Assembly: GCF_046127645.1 (NCBI RefSeq)
Contig: NZ_CP175919.1
Reading direction: 5' to 3' (one strand)
DNA from: Clostridium_F caseinilyticum
GTDB lineage: Bacteria; Bacillota; Clostridia; Clostridiales; Clostridiaceae
Length of the DNA stretch: 64,000 nucleotides
Shown: piece after piece, positions 17,846 through 27,037 of the stretch
Layout of the letters: every line of letters begins with the position of its first letter
Position numbering within the stretch: the first letter of the stretch is position 1
Position numbers and translations under genes: made by a program
The notes under the pieces: generated by a model
Database searches by the model: none
What the model was told of the DNA's origin: nothing
The model's input: only the letters and a program-made list of their open reading frames with translations

Positions 17846-18553
17846 TTATATCTCCCTTCTCTTATTCTTTTTTACAACTTCAGTGAAAAGAGTTTCTAAA
17901 TTCTCTGAAGGATTAATTTTTGCTTCATATCCTAAAATACCATTACTTATAATTCCAATATGGTCTGCAATAAGTTGAACTTCTGCTAAAATATGACTAG
18001 ATAAAATAACTGTTATTCCTTGTTTAGGAAAATATCTAATTAATTCACGTAATTCTTGAATTCCAATAGGATCAAGACCATTAGTAGGCTCATCCAATAT
18101 TAGTAGTTTAGGATTATTAAGTAGTGAAATTGCAATACCTAAACGTTGCTTCATACCCATAGAGAATTTTCCTGCAGTTTTTTTACCTGTATTAGTCAAA
18201 TCAACAATTCTTAATACCTCATCAATTCGTGAATCTTTCAATCCTAAAAGAGTGGTACGTACTTTTAAATTTTCCCTTGCAGTTAAGTTCTCGTAAAGAG
18301 GCGGAGCTTCAATAAGAGCACCAATACTCACTAAATCTTTTCTAGTCCAATGATGATTATCAAATATAATTTCTCCGGATGTAGGACGTATCATTCCTGT
18401 TAACATTTTTAATATAGTAGATTTGCCTGCACCATTAGGTCCTAATAATCCATACACAGAATTTTCTTTAACCTTTATTGAAATATTATTTACTGCCTGT
18501 TGATCTTTAAAAACTTTGCAAAGATCCCTTGTTTGTAAAATATATTTTTCCAT
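17846..18553 (-). CDS. Lantibiotic-protection ABC transporter ATPase, CprA/MutF-like
   Basis: The start is ATG 18553 (MEKYILQTRDLCKVF, 235 residues): GGAGAGG has a 9-nt spacing to it, while the earlier ATG abuts the site. Motifs: Walker A GPNGAGKS, an E-containing loop (ALIEAPPLYENLTARE) in place of the usual Q-loop, which marks the LanF group, FSMGMKQRLGIA signature, Walker B LLILDEPTNGLD and switch SSHILAEV. It energises the two permeases downstream. The promoter region carries a tandem repeat fit for an OmpR-type regulator. Confidence 0.93.
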   Translation of the reverse strand: MEKYILQTRDLCKVFKDQQAVNNISIKVKENSVYGLLGPNGAGKSTILKMLTGMIRPTSGEIIFDNHHWTRKDLVSIGALIEAPPLYENLTARENLKVRTTLLGLKDSRIDEVLRIVDLTNTGKKTAGKFSMGMKQRLGIAISLLNNPKLLILDEPTNGLDPIGIQELRELIRYFPKQGITVILSSHILAEVQLIADHIGIISNGILGYEAKINPSENLETLFTEVVKKNKRREI

Positions 18554-18598
18554 ATTTATCATCCTCTCCTTCTGTTCACTATTTACTATAAACTGTAA

Positions 18599-18619
18599 TT
18601 ATAAGGATTTTATAAGGAT
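18599..18619 (-). promoter_or_regulatory. Direct repeat, candidate response-regulator site
   Basis: TTATAAGGAT occurs at 18599-18608 and again at 18610-18619, an 11-bp period that puts both on one helix face as OmpR-family dimers require. A -10-like TATAGT lies downstream on the minus strand and the repeat covers the -35 region, which is otherwise poor. This suggests activation by the regulator at 15609-16268. Confidence 0.55.
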
Positions 18620-18639
18620 CTATATTTTTTAAACAAAAG

Positions 18640-18750
18640 CTATAATACTAAAAAAAAATAAATACCTACCACCTTAGGCGATATTGATACAAACATATGT
18701 ATATGATCTTTACACCTCCACTTAATATGTGCTAAACTATTATTGTCCAT
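18640..18750 (-). pseudogene. IS200/IS605 TnpA remnant with internal deletion
   Basis: The fragment starts at ATG 18750 behind AGGAGG and reads MDNNSLAHIKWRC, the N-terminus of IS200-type Y1 transposases, then jumps directly to KDHIHMFVSISPKV, the HxH region that normally lies about 45 residues later. The catalytic Tyr region is absent. It is therefore a decayed transposase with an internal deletion, lying between the Cpr-like pump promoter and the terminator of the ABC exporter operon. Confidence 0.75.
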
Positions 18751-18872
18751 CTTGGGCAATACCTCCTTTGATTTTAGATTGGCTAGCGAAACCATACCTA
18801 TTTTATCAAAGTGAGGTATTTTTTTAATGCTTAAGCTTTTATGAACACATCTAGATAGTAGATGGTTTTCTT

Positions 18873-18919
18873 TATATACTTTAACTTGCCAATTATTAAT
18901 TGACAAGTTAAAGTATATA
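18873..18919. terminator. Large hairpin after the ABC exporter operon
   Basis: TATATACTTTAACTTG (18873-18888) and its exact complement at 18904-18919 form a 16-bp stem, continued by an inner CAATT/AATTG pair. It lies downstream of the exporter stop at 19008, next to the IS200 remnant. It may be a terminator or the end palindrome of that element. Confidence 0.55.
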
Positions 18920-19007
18920 CACTATAAAAATTTATAATATTTAACTAAAACTAAGTTTCCATAAATAATTTGCTTTATACAACTTATAAATAATAAAAAC
19001 TACTTAG

Positions 19008-20756
19008 CTACAAACTCCAGTTATTTTTCTTTTCCATAGTTTTGCAAAATCTATGATAAATTCCATCCTTTTTCCGTGAGAGTTCCAGATGAACACCTTG
19101 TTCTACAATTTCACCTTTAGAAATAACCAGAATCTGATCCGCAACCTTTATTGTATTAAGACGATGTGCAATAACCAAAAGCGTCTTTCCTTTAACAAGT
19201 TCTGACATAGCTTCTTGAATATAACTTTCATTATCACTATCAACACTTGCAGTGGCCTCATCAAGTATTACGATAGGAGCATCTTTAAGTATGCATCGTG
19301 CAATAGAAATACGCTGTTTTTCTCCGCCTGAAAGTGTAGCTCCACCTTCACCAACCATGGTTTGAAATCCATCTGGCAATTCCATAATAAAATCATAGCA
19401 TCGTGCTTTTCTGGAGGCATCATATATTTCTTCCTCAGTAGCATCTGGCTTTCCCATTAAAATATTGTTATATATAGTATCCTTAAAAAGATATACTCGC
19501 TGGAAAACCATACTAATTTGATCCATAAGAGTTGCAAGGGGTATATGGCGAATATTTTCTCCTCTTATAGAAATCTTTCCATGTTCTATATCCCAAAAAC
19601 GTGCTAATATATTTGCAATAGTAGTTTTTCCTCCGCCAGATGGCCCTACAAGGGCAGTCATTGTATTCTTTTTCATTTGGAAATTTATATCTTTTAAAAC
19701 CTTCTTTTCTTGATATGCAAAGTCAACATGATCAAAGCTAATCTCAACTCCTGTAGTAATTTCTTGTGGAAGTGTATTGCTCCCTGTATCTTCTAACTCA
19801 GGTTCTGTCAATACTTCCTCAATTCGATCAAGACAACTGTTCATAACGGTAAGCCTAGACGCCTCACCATACAAAGCCTTAAGAGGCCCAAATATATCAA
19901 AAACAAATAAAAGAACTCCTAAAAGATAAGACAATGACAATATGTTTTGCTGTTGCAATTGTATAGCAGTACCAAAAATCAATGTTATACCTATAGCATA
20001 AATCATGTTTAAATTCATAATCCACGGAGTCATTTTCTCTTCAAATCCAATGGATTTTTCTTTAGACTCACGAAAATTATCAGAAAGCTCTGATGATTTT
20101 TCTCCAAGAATATTATAACTCTTTATAACTCCAATGCCCTCAGTAAAAGATAACACTGCATCCGTTAAGTGTTCACTTTGTTCTTGACGCATAGTTGATT
20201 CTTTTAATGATAGTTGGTTCATTTTCCAAGCCATAATAGTTGCTACAATACTTGTTAATGCAGATATAAGTCCAAGCCTCCAATGGAGAAAAAACATAAA
20301 TATCACAAGAATAATAGAGGATAAAATATAACTCATCATGTTAGCTACAGTACTCATAGCCACCTCTTCAATAAATATCATATCTGTACTTAATACAGAA
20401 CTGATCTTACCTATATTACCCTCTGTATAGTAACCCATAGGTAGTTTGCGAAGATGATCACCAAGCTTAATTCTCTTATCTGCAAACATCATATAGCCAG
20501 CTGCACTTTGCAATTTATCTATAAAATTATGAATAAACATTTGAAGGATTATAGTTACAACCAAAGCAATTCCCACATGAAGACAATCCTTTGTTGTAAT
20601 AGAATTATTATAAAACTTTGATAAAATAACAAAAGCATAATATATTGGTAGTTTAGATAAAATAGATTCAACTACAGCAAGAACAAATGCAAATTTAATC
20701 CTTCCCTTATACTTTCCAGAGAGTTTTAGAATTCTTTGAATTAATTTAATTATCAT
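19008..20756 (-). CDS. ABC exporter half-transporter (permease-ATPase fusion)
   Basis: The 582-residue protein has an N-terminal six-helix type I exporter domain (about 1-310) and a C-terminal ATPase with Walker A GPSGGGKTT, signature LSGGEKQR, Walker B IVILDEATASVD and H-loop AHRLN. It starts 1 nt after the stop of the other half-transporter, so the two very likely form a heterodimer. The IrtA/IrtB- or YbtP/YbtQ-like arrangement under an AraC regulator is common in Firmicutes and often linked to siderophore or peptide handling. The substrate is not evident here. Confidence 0.92.
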   Translation of the reverse strand: MIIKLIQRILKLSGKYKGRIKFAFVLAVVESILSKLPIYYAFVILSKFYNNSITTKDCLHVGIALVVTIILQMFIHNFIDKLQSAAGYMMFADKRIKLGDHLRKLPMGYYTEGNIGKISSVLSTDMIFIEEVAMSTVANMMSYILSSIILVIFMFFLHWRLGLISALTSIVATIMAWKMNQLSLKESTMRQEQSEHLTDAVLSFTEGIGVIKSYNILGEKSSELSDNFRESKEKSIGFEEKMTPWIMNLNMIYAIGITLIFGTAIQLQQQNILSLSYLLGVLLFVFDIFGPLKALYGEASRLTVMNSCLDRIEEVLTEPELEDTGSNTLPQEITTGVEISFDHVDFAYQEKKVLKDINFQMKKNTMTALVGPSGGGKTTIANILARFWDIEHGKISIRGENIRHIPLATLMDQISMVFQRVYLFKDTIYNNILMGKPDATEEEIYDASRKARCYDFIMELPDGFQTMVGEGGATLSGGEKQRISIARCILKDAPIVILDEATASVDSDNESYIQEAMSELVKGKTLLVIAHRLNTIKVADQILVISKGEIVEQGVHLELSRKKDGIYHRFCKTMEKKNNWSL

Positions 20757-20757
20757 C

Positions 20758-22503
20758 TTAAATACCCTCCTTTTTTTCCTTTAGTTGCCATTGAGTACTT
20801 TCTTGCCCTGCATTCCAAAGCTTTTTATAAATTGGACTACTTTCTAAAAGTTCACTATGAGTTCCCTTAGAAGCTATAGAGCCATTATCCATAATGCAAA
20901 TTTGATGAGCATCCATAATAGATGATAACCTATGTGCAATAACTAATAGTGTTTTGTTTTTTACAAGTTCTGTAATAGCTTGTTCTATTTTTTCTTCGTT
21001 TTCAGGATCTGCAAAAGCAGTTGCTTCATCTAAAATAACAATAGGAGCATTCTTTAATATTGCTCTAGCAAGGGTAATACGTTGCCTTTGGCCTCCTGAA
21101 AGTTGATTCCCACTATCTCCAGCTAAAGTATGAAAACCTTTTGGCAAGCTCTCTATAAATTCCATACATTGAGCCTTCTTTGCAGCCTCCATAACTTCTT
21201 CCTCTGTGGCATCTTGCTTGCCTAGGCGTATATTTTCCATAATACTAATATTAAACAAATACTGATCCTGAGCAACATAGGCTATTTTATCATTCAAAGC
21301 TTCTAAGCTCATTTCACAAATATTTTGACCACCAATAGAAATACTTCCATTATTAATGTCATAATAATGAACTAAAAGTTTGGCAAGTGTACTCTTACCA
21401 GAACCAGACTCTCCTACTAATGCTGTCATCTCACCTTCTTTTGCTGTAAGACTAACGTTATGAATAACTTCTTTATCTTTATATGCAAAAGAAATCTTGT
21501 CAAAATCTACAGTATAATCTCTGCCATTAAAAGATGTATTAGTTTCTTTTAGAGCCTCTGAACTTAAAACTTGCTCCAATGCAGTAATTTTATAATTTAG
21601 CTGAGGTAGTGCAGGCATAAAGCTTAAAGCTTTTAAAAGAGGAATTCCAATACTAATTGATAAACATAAAACCAAAATTAAATTTGAAAGGGTTGAATAC
21701 TCCTTAAGAACAAAAAATGAACCTAAAGGCAGTGTTAATATAATTGTACAAGGCAATAAACTACTATACAAAGCCATCCATGGCCAACATGCCTTAAACC
21801 ATTTTAAAGTTAAATCTCTGTAGTTTAAAACATCTCCTTTAAACTTAGCATAAGATTCTCCTTCTCTATTAAATACCTTAATAACTTCCATTCCATTTAT
21901 ATACTCAATAATAGTGTTGTTCATCACTTGTCCAGACTGATAGTATCTTCCCATTTCCTTCATTCCTATAGAATACATAATCATCATAGCTGCAAAACTA
22001 ATTGGTACAGATGCTAAAGATAAAAATGCCAATTTCCAATCAGTTATAAACATCATAATATAGACAACCACTGGAATCATTAAATTAGCAATACCTTCAG
22101 GTAATGTATGCGCAATCAAAAGTTCCAAGCTGTCTACATCATCTACAAAGAGCTTTTTCAATGTTCCTGTCCCTTTCTCTTGAATAACCCCCATTGGTAA
22201 TTTTTCTAATTTTTCTTGAAGAGAAATCCTAAGACGCATAAGTGTACTATATGCGGCTCTATGAGAAACAGACAATCCTTTTGCATACAAAACTGCTTGT
22301 AAAACTAAACATACTAGAACACCTACAACTCGCCACGCCACATAGGACATAGTAATAGACTGTCCTTCAATCAATGGTGAAATAATTTCATATGCTAAAA
22401 TAAAAGGTACAACCCCCATCATAACACTGACTAATATAAGTATTGTGGACCAAAACATTCCTTTTTTATGTGATCCAGCATATTCCATCACCTTGTCAAA
22501 CAT
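20758..22503 (-). CDS. ABC exporter half-transporter, partner subunit
   Basis: The 581-residue fusion has a membrane domain (about 1-300) followed by an ATPase with Walker A GESGSGKST, signature LSGGQRQR, Walker B IVILDEATAFAD and H-loop AHRLS. The D-loop AFAD differs from the usual SALD/ASVD. It is the first gene of the two-gene operon and lies downstream of an AraC regulator on the same strand. The gap contains a perfect palindrome near -45, so expression is probably AraC-activated. Confidence 0.92.
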   Translation of the reverse strand: MFDKVMEYAGSHKKGMFWSTILILVSVMMGVVPFILAYEIISPLIEGQSITMSYVAWRVVGVLVCLVLQAVLYAKGLSVSHRAAYSTLMRLRISLQEKLEKLPMGVIQEKGTGTLKKLFVDDVDSLELLIAHTLPEGIANLMIPVVVYIMMFITDWKLAFLSLASVPISFAAMMIMYSIGMKEMGRYYQSGQVMNNTIIEYINGMEVIKVFNREGESYAKFKGDVLNYRDLTLKWFKACWPWMALYSSLLPCTIILTLPLGSFFVLKEYSTLSNLILVLCLSISIGIPLLKALSFMPALPQLNYKITALEQVLSSEALKETNTSFNGRDYTVDFDKISFAYKDKEVIHNVSLTAKEGEMTALVGESGSGKSTLAKLLVHYYDINNGSISIGGQNICEMSLEALNDKIAYVAQDQYLFNISIMENIRLGKQDATEEEVMEAAKKAQCMEFIESLPKGFHTLAGDSGNQLSGGQRQRITLARAILKNAPIVILDEATAFADPENEEKIEQAITELVKNKTLLVIAHRLSSIMDAHQICIMDNGSIASKGTHSELLESSPIYKKLWNAGQESTQWQLKEKKEGI

Positions 22504-22525
22504 TTAATCTACCTCCTTTAAATGT

Positions 22526-22577
22526 ATTATATACTTTAGTTTGTTCATTGTTTTTAGTTAGCTGTGACTAACTAAAA
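22526..22577 (-). promoter_or_regulatory. ABC exporter promoter with upstream palindrome
   Basis: On the minus strand TATAAT lies at 22531-22526 with no good -35. A perfect palindrome, TTTTAGTTAG-N6-CTAACTAAAA (22552-22577), is centred about 45 bp before the expected start. A weak -35 with an adjacent inverted repeat suggests an activator site, most simply for the AraC-type protein encoded upstream. Confidence 0.55.
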
Positions 22578-22647
22578 GTAAAAAAACTAACCTATTTATA
22601 GTTTAATCTTTACTCACTATAAAAAACTACCAAAGAAATGTTTATTT

Positions 22648-23670
22648 TTACTCCAAATTATCCAGATAACTTTTCTGAAATTCTTTTGGATTGATGCCAT
22701 ATTTTTTTCGAAAAGATGAAGAAAAATGACTCATATTTGAATATCCTATAAGAGATGCTACTTCCCCCACATTATACATACCTTGTTGAAGCATAGATGC
22801 TGCTATTTCTAATTGTTGATCAATGATATATGAATGAACAGGCATTCCATACATATTTTTGAATCCTTTACACAATTTAGATAGACTAATATGGACAAGG
22901 TTTGACAGTTCTTCACAACTTAGAGAATGAGGAATTTGGGAATCAATTATAAATTTTGCCTCTTTAATAGCCTCCATATTTGTTTTGTTTAATATTATTT
23001 TTGTTCCTTGATTATACCTTTTTTCAAAAATCATATTAAAACATATAGCCATGAGTTCCATAAATTTTCCTTCAATAAACATAGAAGCTATCGCACCCTT
23101 ATATTTAAAAGTGGACAATTCCATTAACACCCTCTTCATCAATGGACTTATTTCACTTTTAAAAAAATTTTTCATAAGAAATTTTATGAATTTACTTTCA
23201 TCTTTTTCAAAATTTTCTTTTACTATGCCATTAAAATATTTTTTAGTTATTTTAATATTGATAAATTGAAAATTTACCCCCTTCTCATAACAAATATGTT
23301 CCTCAAAACAATCATTATGGCAAATAAAAAACTGCCCTTTATCTATTTCAAATTTCTTTCCTACATCTGGTGATTCCCATGAAACTCCATTTTTTATACA
23401 AAAGCTAAAATCAATATATTGATCATAATTTTTACCATATACATTAATATCCGAGTCAAATATCATATTCCAATTTGAAAAAATAAGACCCTGTTTTGAT
23501 TTCATTCTTCTTATTTCACCTGTTCCAATATCTTTTGAAATCTTAAACATATCACTATGAGATGATTCTTGTGATAGTTGTCTATACATATTGCAAAGAT
23601 ACTCATTTGTTTCTAACATAATATTTTCCTCCAATTCATTTAAAATATGAAAATATTGTTGTCTATTCAA
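22648..23670 (-). CDS. AraC family transcriptional regulator
   Basis: The 340-residue protein has two AraC helix-turn-helix motifs at the C-terminus, with LSCEELSNLVHISLSKLCKG and GEVASLIGYSNMSHFSSSFR followed by KKYGINPKEFQKS. The N-terminal 220 residues form an effector-binding region without a recognised cupin signature. It matches the regulators that accompany paired ABC exporters in clostridia. It sits just upstream of the exporter genes on the same strand, 144 nt away, and probably activates them. The ligand may be the exported compound or a siderophore (inference). Confidence 0.9.
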   Translation of the reverse strand: MNRQQYFHILNELEENIMLETNEYLCNMYRQLSQESSHSDMFKISKDIGTGEIRRMKSKQGLIFSNWNMIFDSDINVYGKNYDQYIDFSFCIKNGVSWESPDVGKKFEIDKGQFFICHNDCFEEHICYEKGVNFQFINIKITKKYFNGIVKENFEKDESKFIKFLMKNFFKSEISPLMKRVLMELSTFKYKGAIASMFIEGKFMELMAICFNMIFEKRYNQGTKIILNKTNMEAIKEAKFIIDSQIPHSLSCEELSNLVHISLSKLCKGFKNMYGMPVHSYIIDQQLEIAASMLQQGMYNVGEVASLIGYSNMSHFSSSFRKKYGINPKEFQKSYLDNLE

Positions 23671-23742
23671 ATTTATAGCTTTATTTCTCGCTTTAAATTT
23701 TATTATTTTTCACTTACTATTATTACCACTATAACAGCAAGA

Positions 23743-24285
23743 TTACTTCATATCATTAAATAATAAATCCTGATATAATTTATAATTGTATTCATCAAAA
23801 CATACAAATCTTACTTCTTCTATATTTTCATATTTTATTAAACTTTCTTTTACTGAATTATAAGCAACCTTTGCTGCCTCATCTTTAGGATACCTATACA
23901 CTCCTGTACTTATATTAGGGAAAGCAATAGTTTTAATATTTTTTTCAGCGGCTAATTTTAAACTGTTTTTGTAAGCATTAGATAAAAGATTTTCTTCATT
24001 ACTATCTCCTCCATGCCATATAGGGCCTACAGTATGAATAACATATTTAACTTTAAGATTTCCTCCAGAGGTTATTACTGCTTGTCCTGTCTTTAATGAA
24101 CCTATTTTACTTACAATATCTTTACATTCCTCAAGTATTTTATTACCACCAACTCTATGAATGGCTCCATCTACACCACCACCGCCAAGCAAGCTACTAT
24201 TTGCAGCATTAACAATAGCATCTACATTTTCTTTTGTAATATCTCCCTTTAATATCTTTATTTTATTTATATATGATATATCCAA
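23743..24285 (-). CDS. Macro domain ADP-ribose-binding protein
   Basis: The 180-residue protein is a single macro domain of the YmdB type. Motifs are GDITKENVDAIVNAANSSLL, GGGGVDGAIHRVGG and AFPNISTGVYRYPKDEAA, which line the ADP-ribose pocket. Such enzymes hydrolyse O-acetyl-ADP-ribose or remove ADP-ribose from proteins or nucleic acids. The gene is alone, 457 bp after the DUF1294 gene. There is no partner ADP-ribosyltransferase nearby, so I assign housekeeping ADP-ribose metabolism. Confidence 0.92.
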   Translation of the reverse strand: MDISYINKIKILKGDITKENVDAIVNAANSSLLGGGGVDGAIHRVGGNKILEECKDIVSKIGSLKTGQAVITSGGNLKVKYVIHTVGPIWHGGDSNEENLLSNAYKNSLKLAAEKNIKTIAFPNISTGVYRYPKDEAAKVAYNSVKESLIKYENIEEVRFVCFDEYNYKLYQDLLFNDMK

Positions 24286-24490
24286 AATATAACCTCCCTC
24301 TATAATCTTTAAATTTCTTTAATATATTCCTTATATACTTTTATTACTTTGAACTGTAATTATGGATCAAGTACAATATTAGTATCATAATTATAATATT
24401 ATTAATAATTTTCTCAATGTTACATATTTCTGCATAACCTTGATTACTCCTTCTTAATATTAATATTTTCACCAAAATAAGCAACTAAAT

Positions 24491-24520
24491 AAAAAAGAAC
24501 CGCATAAACGATTCTTTTTT
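24491..24520. terminator. Bidirectional terminator-like hairpin
   Basis: AAAAAAGAA (24491-24499) pairs with TTCTTTTTT (24512-24520), with CG pairs inside. It lies in the 436-bp gap between the DUF1294 and macro-domain genes and would end the DUF1294 transcript. The rest of the gap shows no gene. Confidence 0.7.
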
Positions 24521-24721
24521 CATAATTATTTTCAACTTGTTAGTATAAAATTAAAGTTCCTGCATTAGTATTTCCTTAATAGCATTACTTTTTATATGTA
24601 AATTAATAATTTATCATTTTGGAAATATTTTCCACAAAGCTCATATATCTACGCTGTTTTATTCACATTAATTTAAAATAAAACTTTACTAATATCTATA
24701 AAACAATATAATACTAAAATA

Positions 24722-24988
24722 TTATAATCTAATCATATATATAAATATTGATAGTTGGATAAATATTACAATAGGTATGCCATATTTGAATTTAAAATGT
24801 TTAGTCTTATGTCTAAATATTTTCATTCCAAAATAAGACCCTATGCTACCGCCTAGTAAAGCTATTAATAATAAAGTACTTTCCCTTATTCTCCACTTAT
24901 TTGCTTTAGATTTTTCTTTATCTATATACATAGATAAAAATCCTAACAAATTTAATACTATAAAATAATACTTAAAATATTTAATCAT
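24722..24988 (-). CDS. DUF1294 family membrane protein
   Basis: ATG 24988 (MIKYFKYYFIVLNLLGF, 88 residues) is preferred over an upstream extension because the family begins with a hydrophobic helix and AGAGG lies upstream. The signature is DKEKSKANKWRIRESTLLL followed by GGSIGSYFGMKIFRHKTKH. Three short membrane segments are likely. DUF1294 proteins are small membrane proteins of unknown function, sometimes fused to cold-shock domains. No operon partner is visible. Confidence 0.85.
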   Translation of the reverse strand: MIKYFKYYFIVLNLLGFLSMYIDKEKSKANKWRIRESTLLLIALLGGSIGSYFGMKIFRHKTKHFKFKYGIPIVIFIQLSIFIYMIRL

Positions 24989-25184
24989 AAATTTCTTTTT
25001 CCTCTTAAACAAAATTGTAGAATTTATCTTTTGAAATTTAATTTTTAATTTCAATTCATAATCTAGTTTTATTGTGCCATTAAATATTTTTATATACATA
25101 ACCATATTTATTATAAAACTATATTTATTACAAAATTAAAATTATCATTATTTAATTATAACACACTTTATGAATATACCATTA

Positions 25185-25513
25185 TTAAATTATTTTCAAT
25201 AGTTTACTACAACCTACGCCTACAAGGTCGATTATTTGTGGAATTTTATTTTCAAATGCTGTTTTTCCTGAGATTAGCATAGATTTCATTCTATTGTCTG
25301 TTATATTCCCAAGATTAACTCCAAGGGATTTTGATACAGCAGTAATTTCTGAAACTTCCAAAGGATGCTCGTCATAATGGGCTTTCCACCAGTAGCAAAA
25401 ATCATATTTGCACAATCATTTATTGAAATTAGATTTGTAATATAATGAATGAGAGTTTTTTTAATAGATTTGAAATTTTCCCATAAAAGCTTTGAGCCCT
25501 CCCCCACACTCAT
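25185..25513 (-). pseudogene. thiM: Hydroxyethylthiazole kinase remnant
   Basis: The N-terminal third of ThiM is recognisable: LLWENFKSIKKTLIHYITNL, NDCANMIFATGG and PIM in one frame, then DEHPLEVSEITAVSKSLGVN, LGNITDNRMKSM and KIPQIIDLVGVGCSKL in another. A 1-nt loss just after PIM breaks the frame, and the gene stops after about 105 codons, while ThiM is about 270 residues. The kinase catalytic C-terminal half is gone. It lies right behind a TPP riboswitch, confirming the thiamine link. ThiE/ThiD genes are not adjacent. Confidence 0.85.
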
Positions 25514-25535
25514 TAAAAATAAACTTCTTGAGACT

Positions 25536-25570
25536 TAAAAATGGGATACACCAAACAAGGCATATCCCAT
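25536..25570 (-). terminator. Riboswitch expression-platform terminator
   Basis: On the minus strand ATGGGATATGCC and GGTGTATCCCAT form a stem followed by TTTTTAA, between the TPP aptamer and the thiM remnant. Its position fits the switching terminator of the riboswitch. Confidence 0.8.
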
Positions 25571-25610
25571 TATACTCACAAAAAATAGTGTAAAAGTGTA
25601 AATTAAATAT

Positions 25611-25690
25611 TTCCTTACGTAGGCATTATCCGAATCAAGTTATGGATCGAAATATAAATTTCCTCTCAGCCTGCATTACAAGCTCCCCTT
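25611..25690 (-). promoter_or_regulatory. TPP riboswitch (THI element)
   Basis: The minus strand carries the conserved TPP aptamer elements in order: GGGGAGC, GCAGGCTGAGAGG, ACTTGATTCGGATAATGCC and ACGTAAGGAA. GCUTG/CAGGC pairing and the GCTGAGA and GGATAAT boxes are intact. TPP binding would favour the terminator at 25536-25570 and switch off the thiM gene downstream. The aptamer looks better preserved than the gene it controls. Confidence 0.93.
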
Positions 25691-25732
25691 TTGAAAAATT
25701 ATATAATATAACTTTCTTAAATACAATATGAC

Positions 25733-26170
25733 TTAAAAATCGTTTTTTTCCCATGTCATTATATATTCCATAAAACCAGAATCCTCATGTTTCTTTTCCT
25801 CTTTTATAGTAAAACCACAGTATTTATAAAAATTAACTGAAGATATATTTTTAGTATAAACTGCTAATTCTAAATTTGAATATAAAGATTTACAATGATT
25901 TAGTAATTTCTTTCCTATTCCTTGAGCTTGATACTCTTCCAAAACAAATAATGCACCGATAAATGAGCTATCTATAATACTTATAAAACCTTTAATTATA
26001 TTCTCTTCTTTGTAAATAAAAGTTTTAGAAATAGGAAAGTATTCTTCTTTAACAATATTATAATTTTTCACCCAATATTCTTTTGGTATAAAACTATGAG
26101 CCGTAATGTTAGTTTTTAACCAAATATCCATAACTTCTTCAATTTCAATTTTTTCTAATTGTTTGATCAT
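25733..26170 (-). CDS. GNAT family N-acetyltransferase
   Basis: The 145-residue protein matches the YiaC/YjaB-like GNAT group: MDIWLKTNITAHSFIPKEYW near the start, the acetyl-CoA P-loop region EEYQAQGIGKKLLNHCKS (Q-x-x-G-I/L-G), and NFYKYCGFTIKEE near the end. It transfers acetyl from acetyl-CoA to an amine, which may be a protein lysine, N-terminus or small molecule. It is a single gene just upstream of the TPP riboswitch region on the same strand. The substrate is not predictable. Confidence 0.9.
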   Translation of the reverse strand: MIKQLEKIEIEEVMDIWLKTNITAHSFIPKEYWVKNYNIVKEEYFPISKTFIYKEENIIKGFISIIDSSFIGALFVLEEYQAQGIGKKLLNHCKSLYSNLELAVYTKNISSVNFYKYCGFTIKEEKKHEDSGFMEYIMTWEKNDF

Positions 26171-26308
26171 ATCCTTTATCCTTTCTTATACTCATAGATT
26201 ACTTATAAAAACACGTTTGCATGTGAATTCCCTTATTTCACGCAAATTATTCCTCGCATATTGATGTAAATATTTAAAATTAATTTTCTTCAACATAAAC
26301 AACGAAAA

Positions 26309-27037
26309 TTACTCTAAAATAATACTTTCTAATGATTTTTTGATATCTTTAGTATATACACCACCATGGTAGCATACAATTTTATTTATTTCATAATTTA
26401 ATAGCTTTTTTATAGAATTTTTTGCACTAACAATATCTAAAGTATACTGTGGATTTGCTATAATTAATTTATCATCTTCTACTACTAATGCATCTCCGGC
26501 AATTAATACTTTGCTATCTTCTATATAAATTGAAATATGCCCTGGCATATGTCCTGGAGTAGCAATTATTTCTACACCACCACAAAAGGAAAAATAATCT
26601 TTATCTTTTAAACATATATCAACAGGAACGCTTTCTATTGCTCCAATGAAATCCTGAAACTCCTTTGCACCTTTCTTCTCTTTTTCAGGAAGTTTATTAT
26701 ATATAGACTCTGCTTGTTGTAATCTTAAGGATTTTTCTTTCCCACTAATATACTTTTCATCATCAATTGATGCAAGAATTTTAATGTGTGGGTACTCTCT
26801 TTTAAGTTGGGATAAAGACCCTATATGATCAAAATCATGATGAGTTATAATTATTTTTGTTAATTTACTAATATCAATCCCATTATTTTTTGCAGTAGTT
26901 TTTATTAAAGTTAAAAAATTAGGGTATCCACAATCAATTAAAATATTTTCTTTTCCATCACTTAATACTACAGGAAAAATAACATTTTTATCTCCATTAA
27001 AATCAAATTTCACTTCTAAAACTGTTAATTTATTCAT
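26309..27037 (-). CDS. MBL fold metallo-hydrolase
   Basis: The 242-residue protein has the metallo-beta-lactamase fold: ITHHDFDHIGS, PGHMPGHISIYI, LIAGDALV and CYHGG. The first motif reads T-H-x-D-x-D-H, so the usual second His is Asp, a variant seen in a sub-branch of the family that may alter the metal site. The enzyme probably hydrolyses an ester, lactone or thioester; the substrate is unknown. It is monocistronic, with a gap before the CD3324-like gene upstream. Confidence 0.88.
   Translation of the reverse strand: MNKLTVLEVKFDFNGDKNVIFPVVLSDGKENILIDCGYPNFLTLIKTTAKNNGIDISKLTKIIITHHDFDHIGSLSQLKREYPHIKILASIDDEKYISGKEKSLRLQQAESIYNKLPEKEKKGAKEFQDFIGAIESVPVDICLKDKDYFSFCGGVEIIATPGHMPGHISIYIEDSKVLIAGDALVVEDDKLIIANPQYTLDIVSAKNSIKKLLNYEINKIVCYHGGVYTKDIKKSLESIILE

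Noticed and set aside
14251..18553. A lantibiotic biosynthesis cluster
   Set aside because: Only the pump, kinase and regulator are present; no precursor peptide, LanB/C/M or leader protease gene is visible, so it is a resistance locus.
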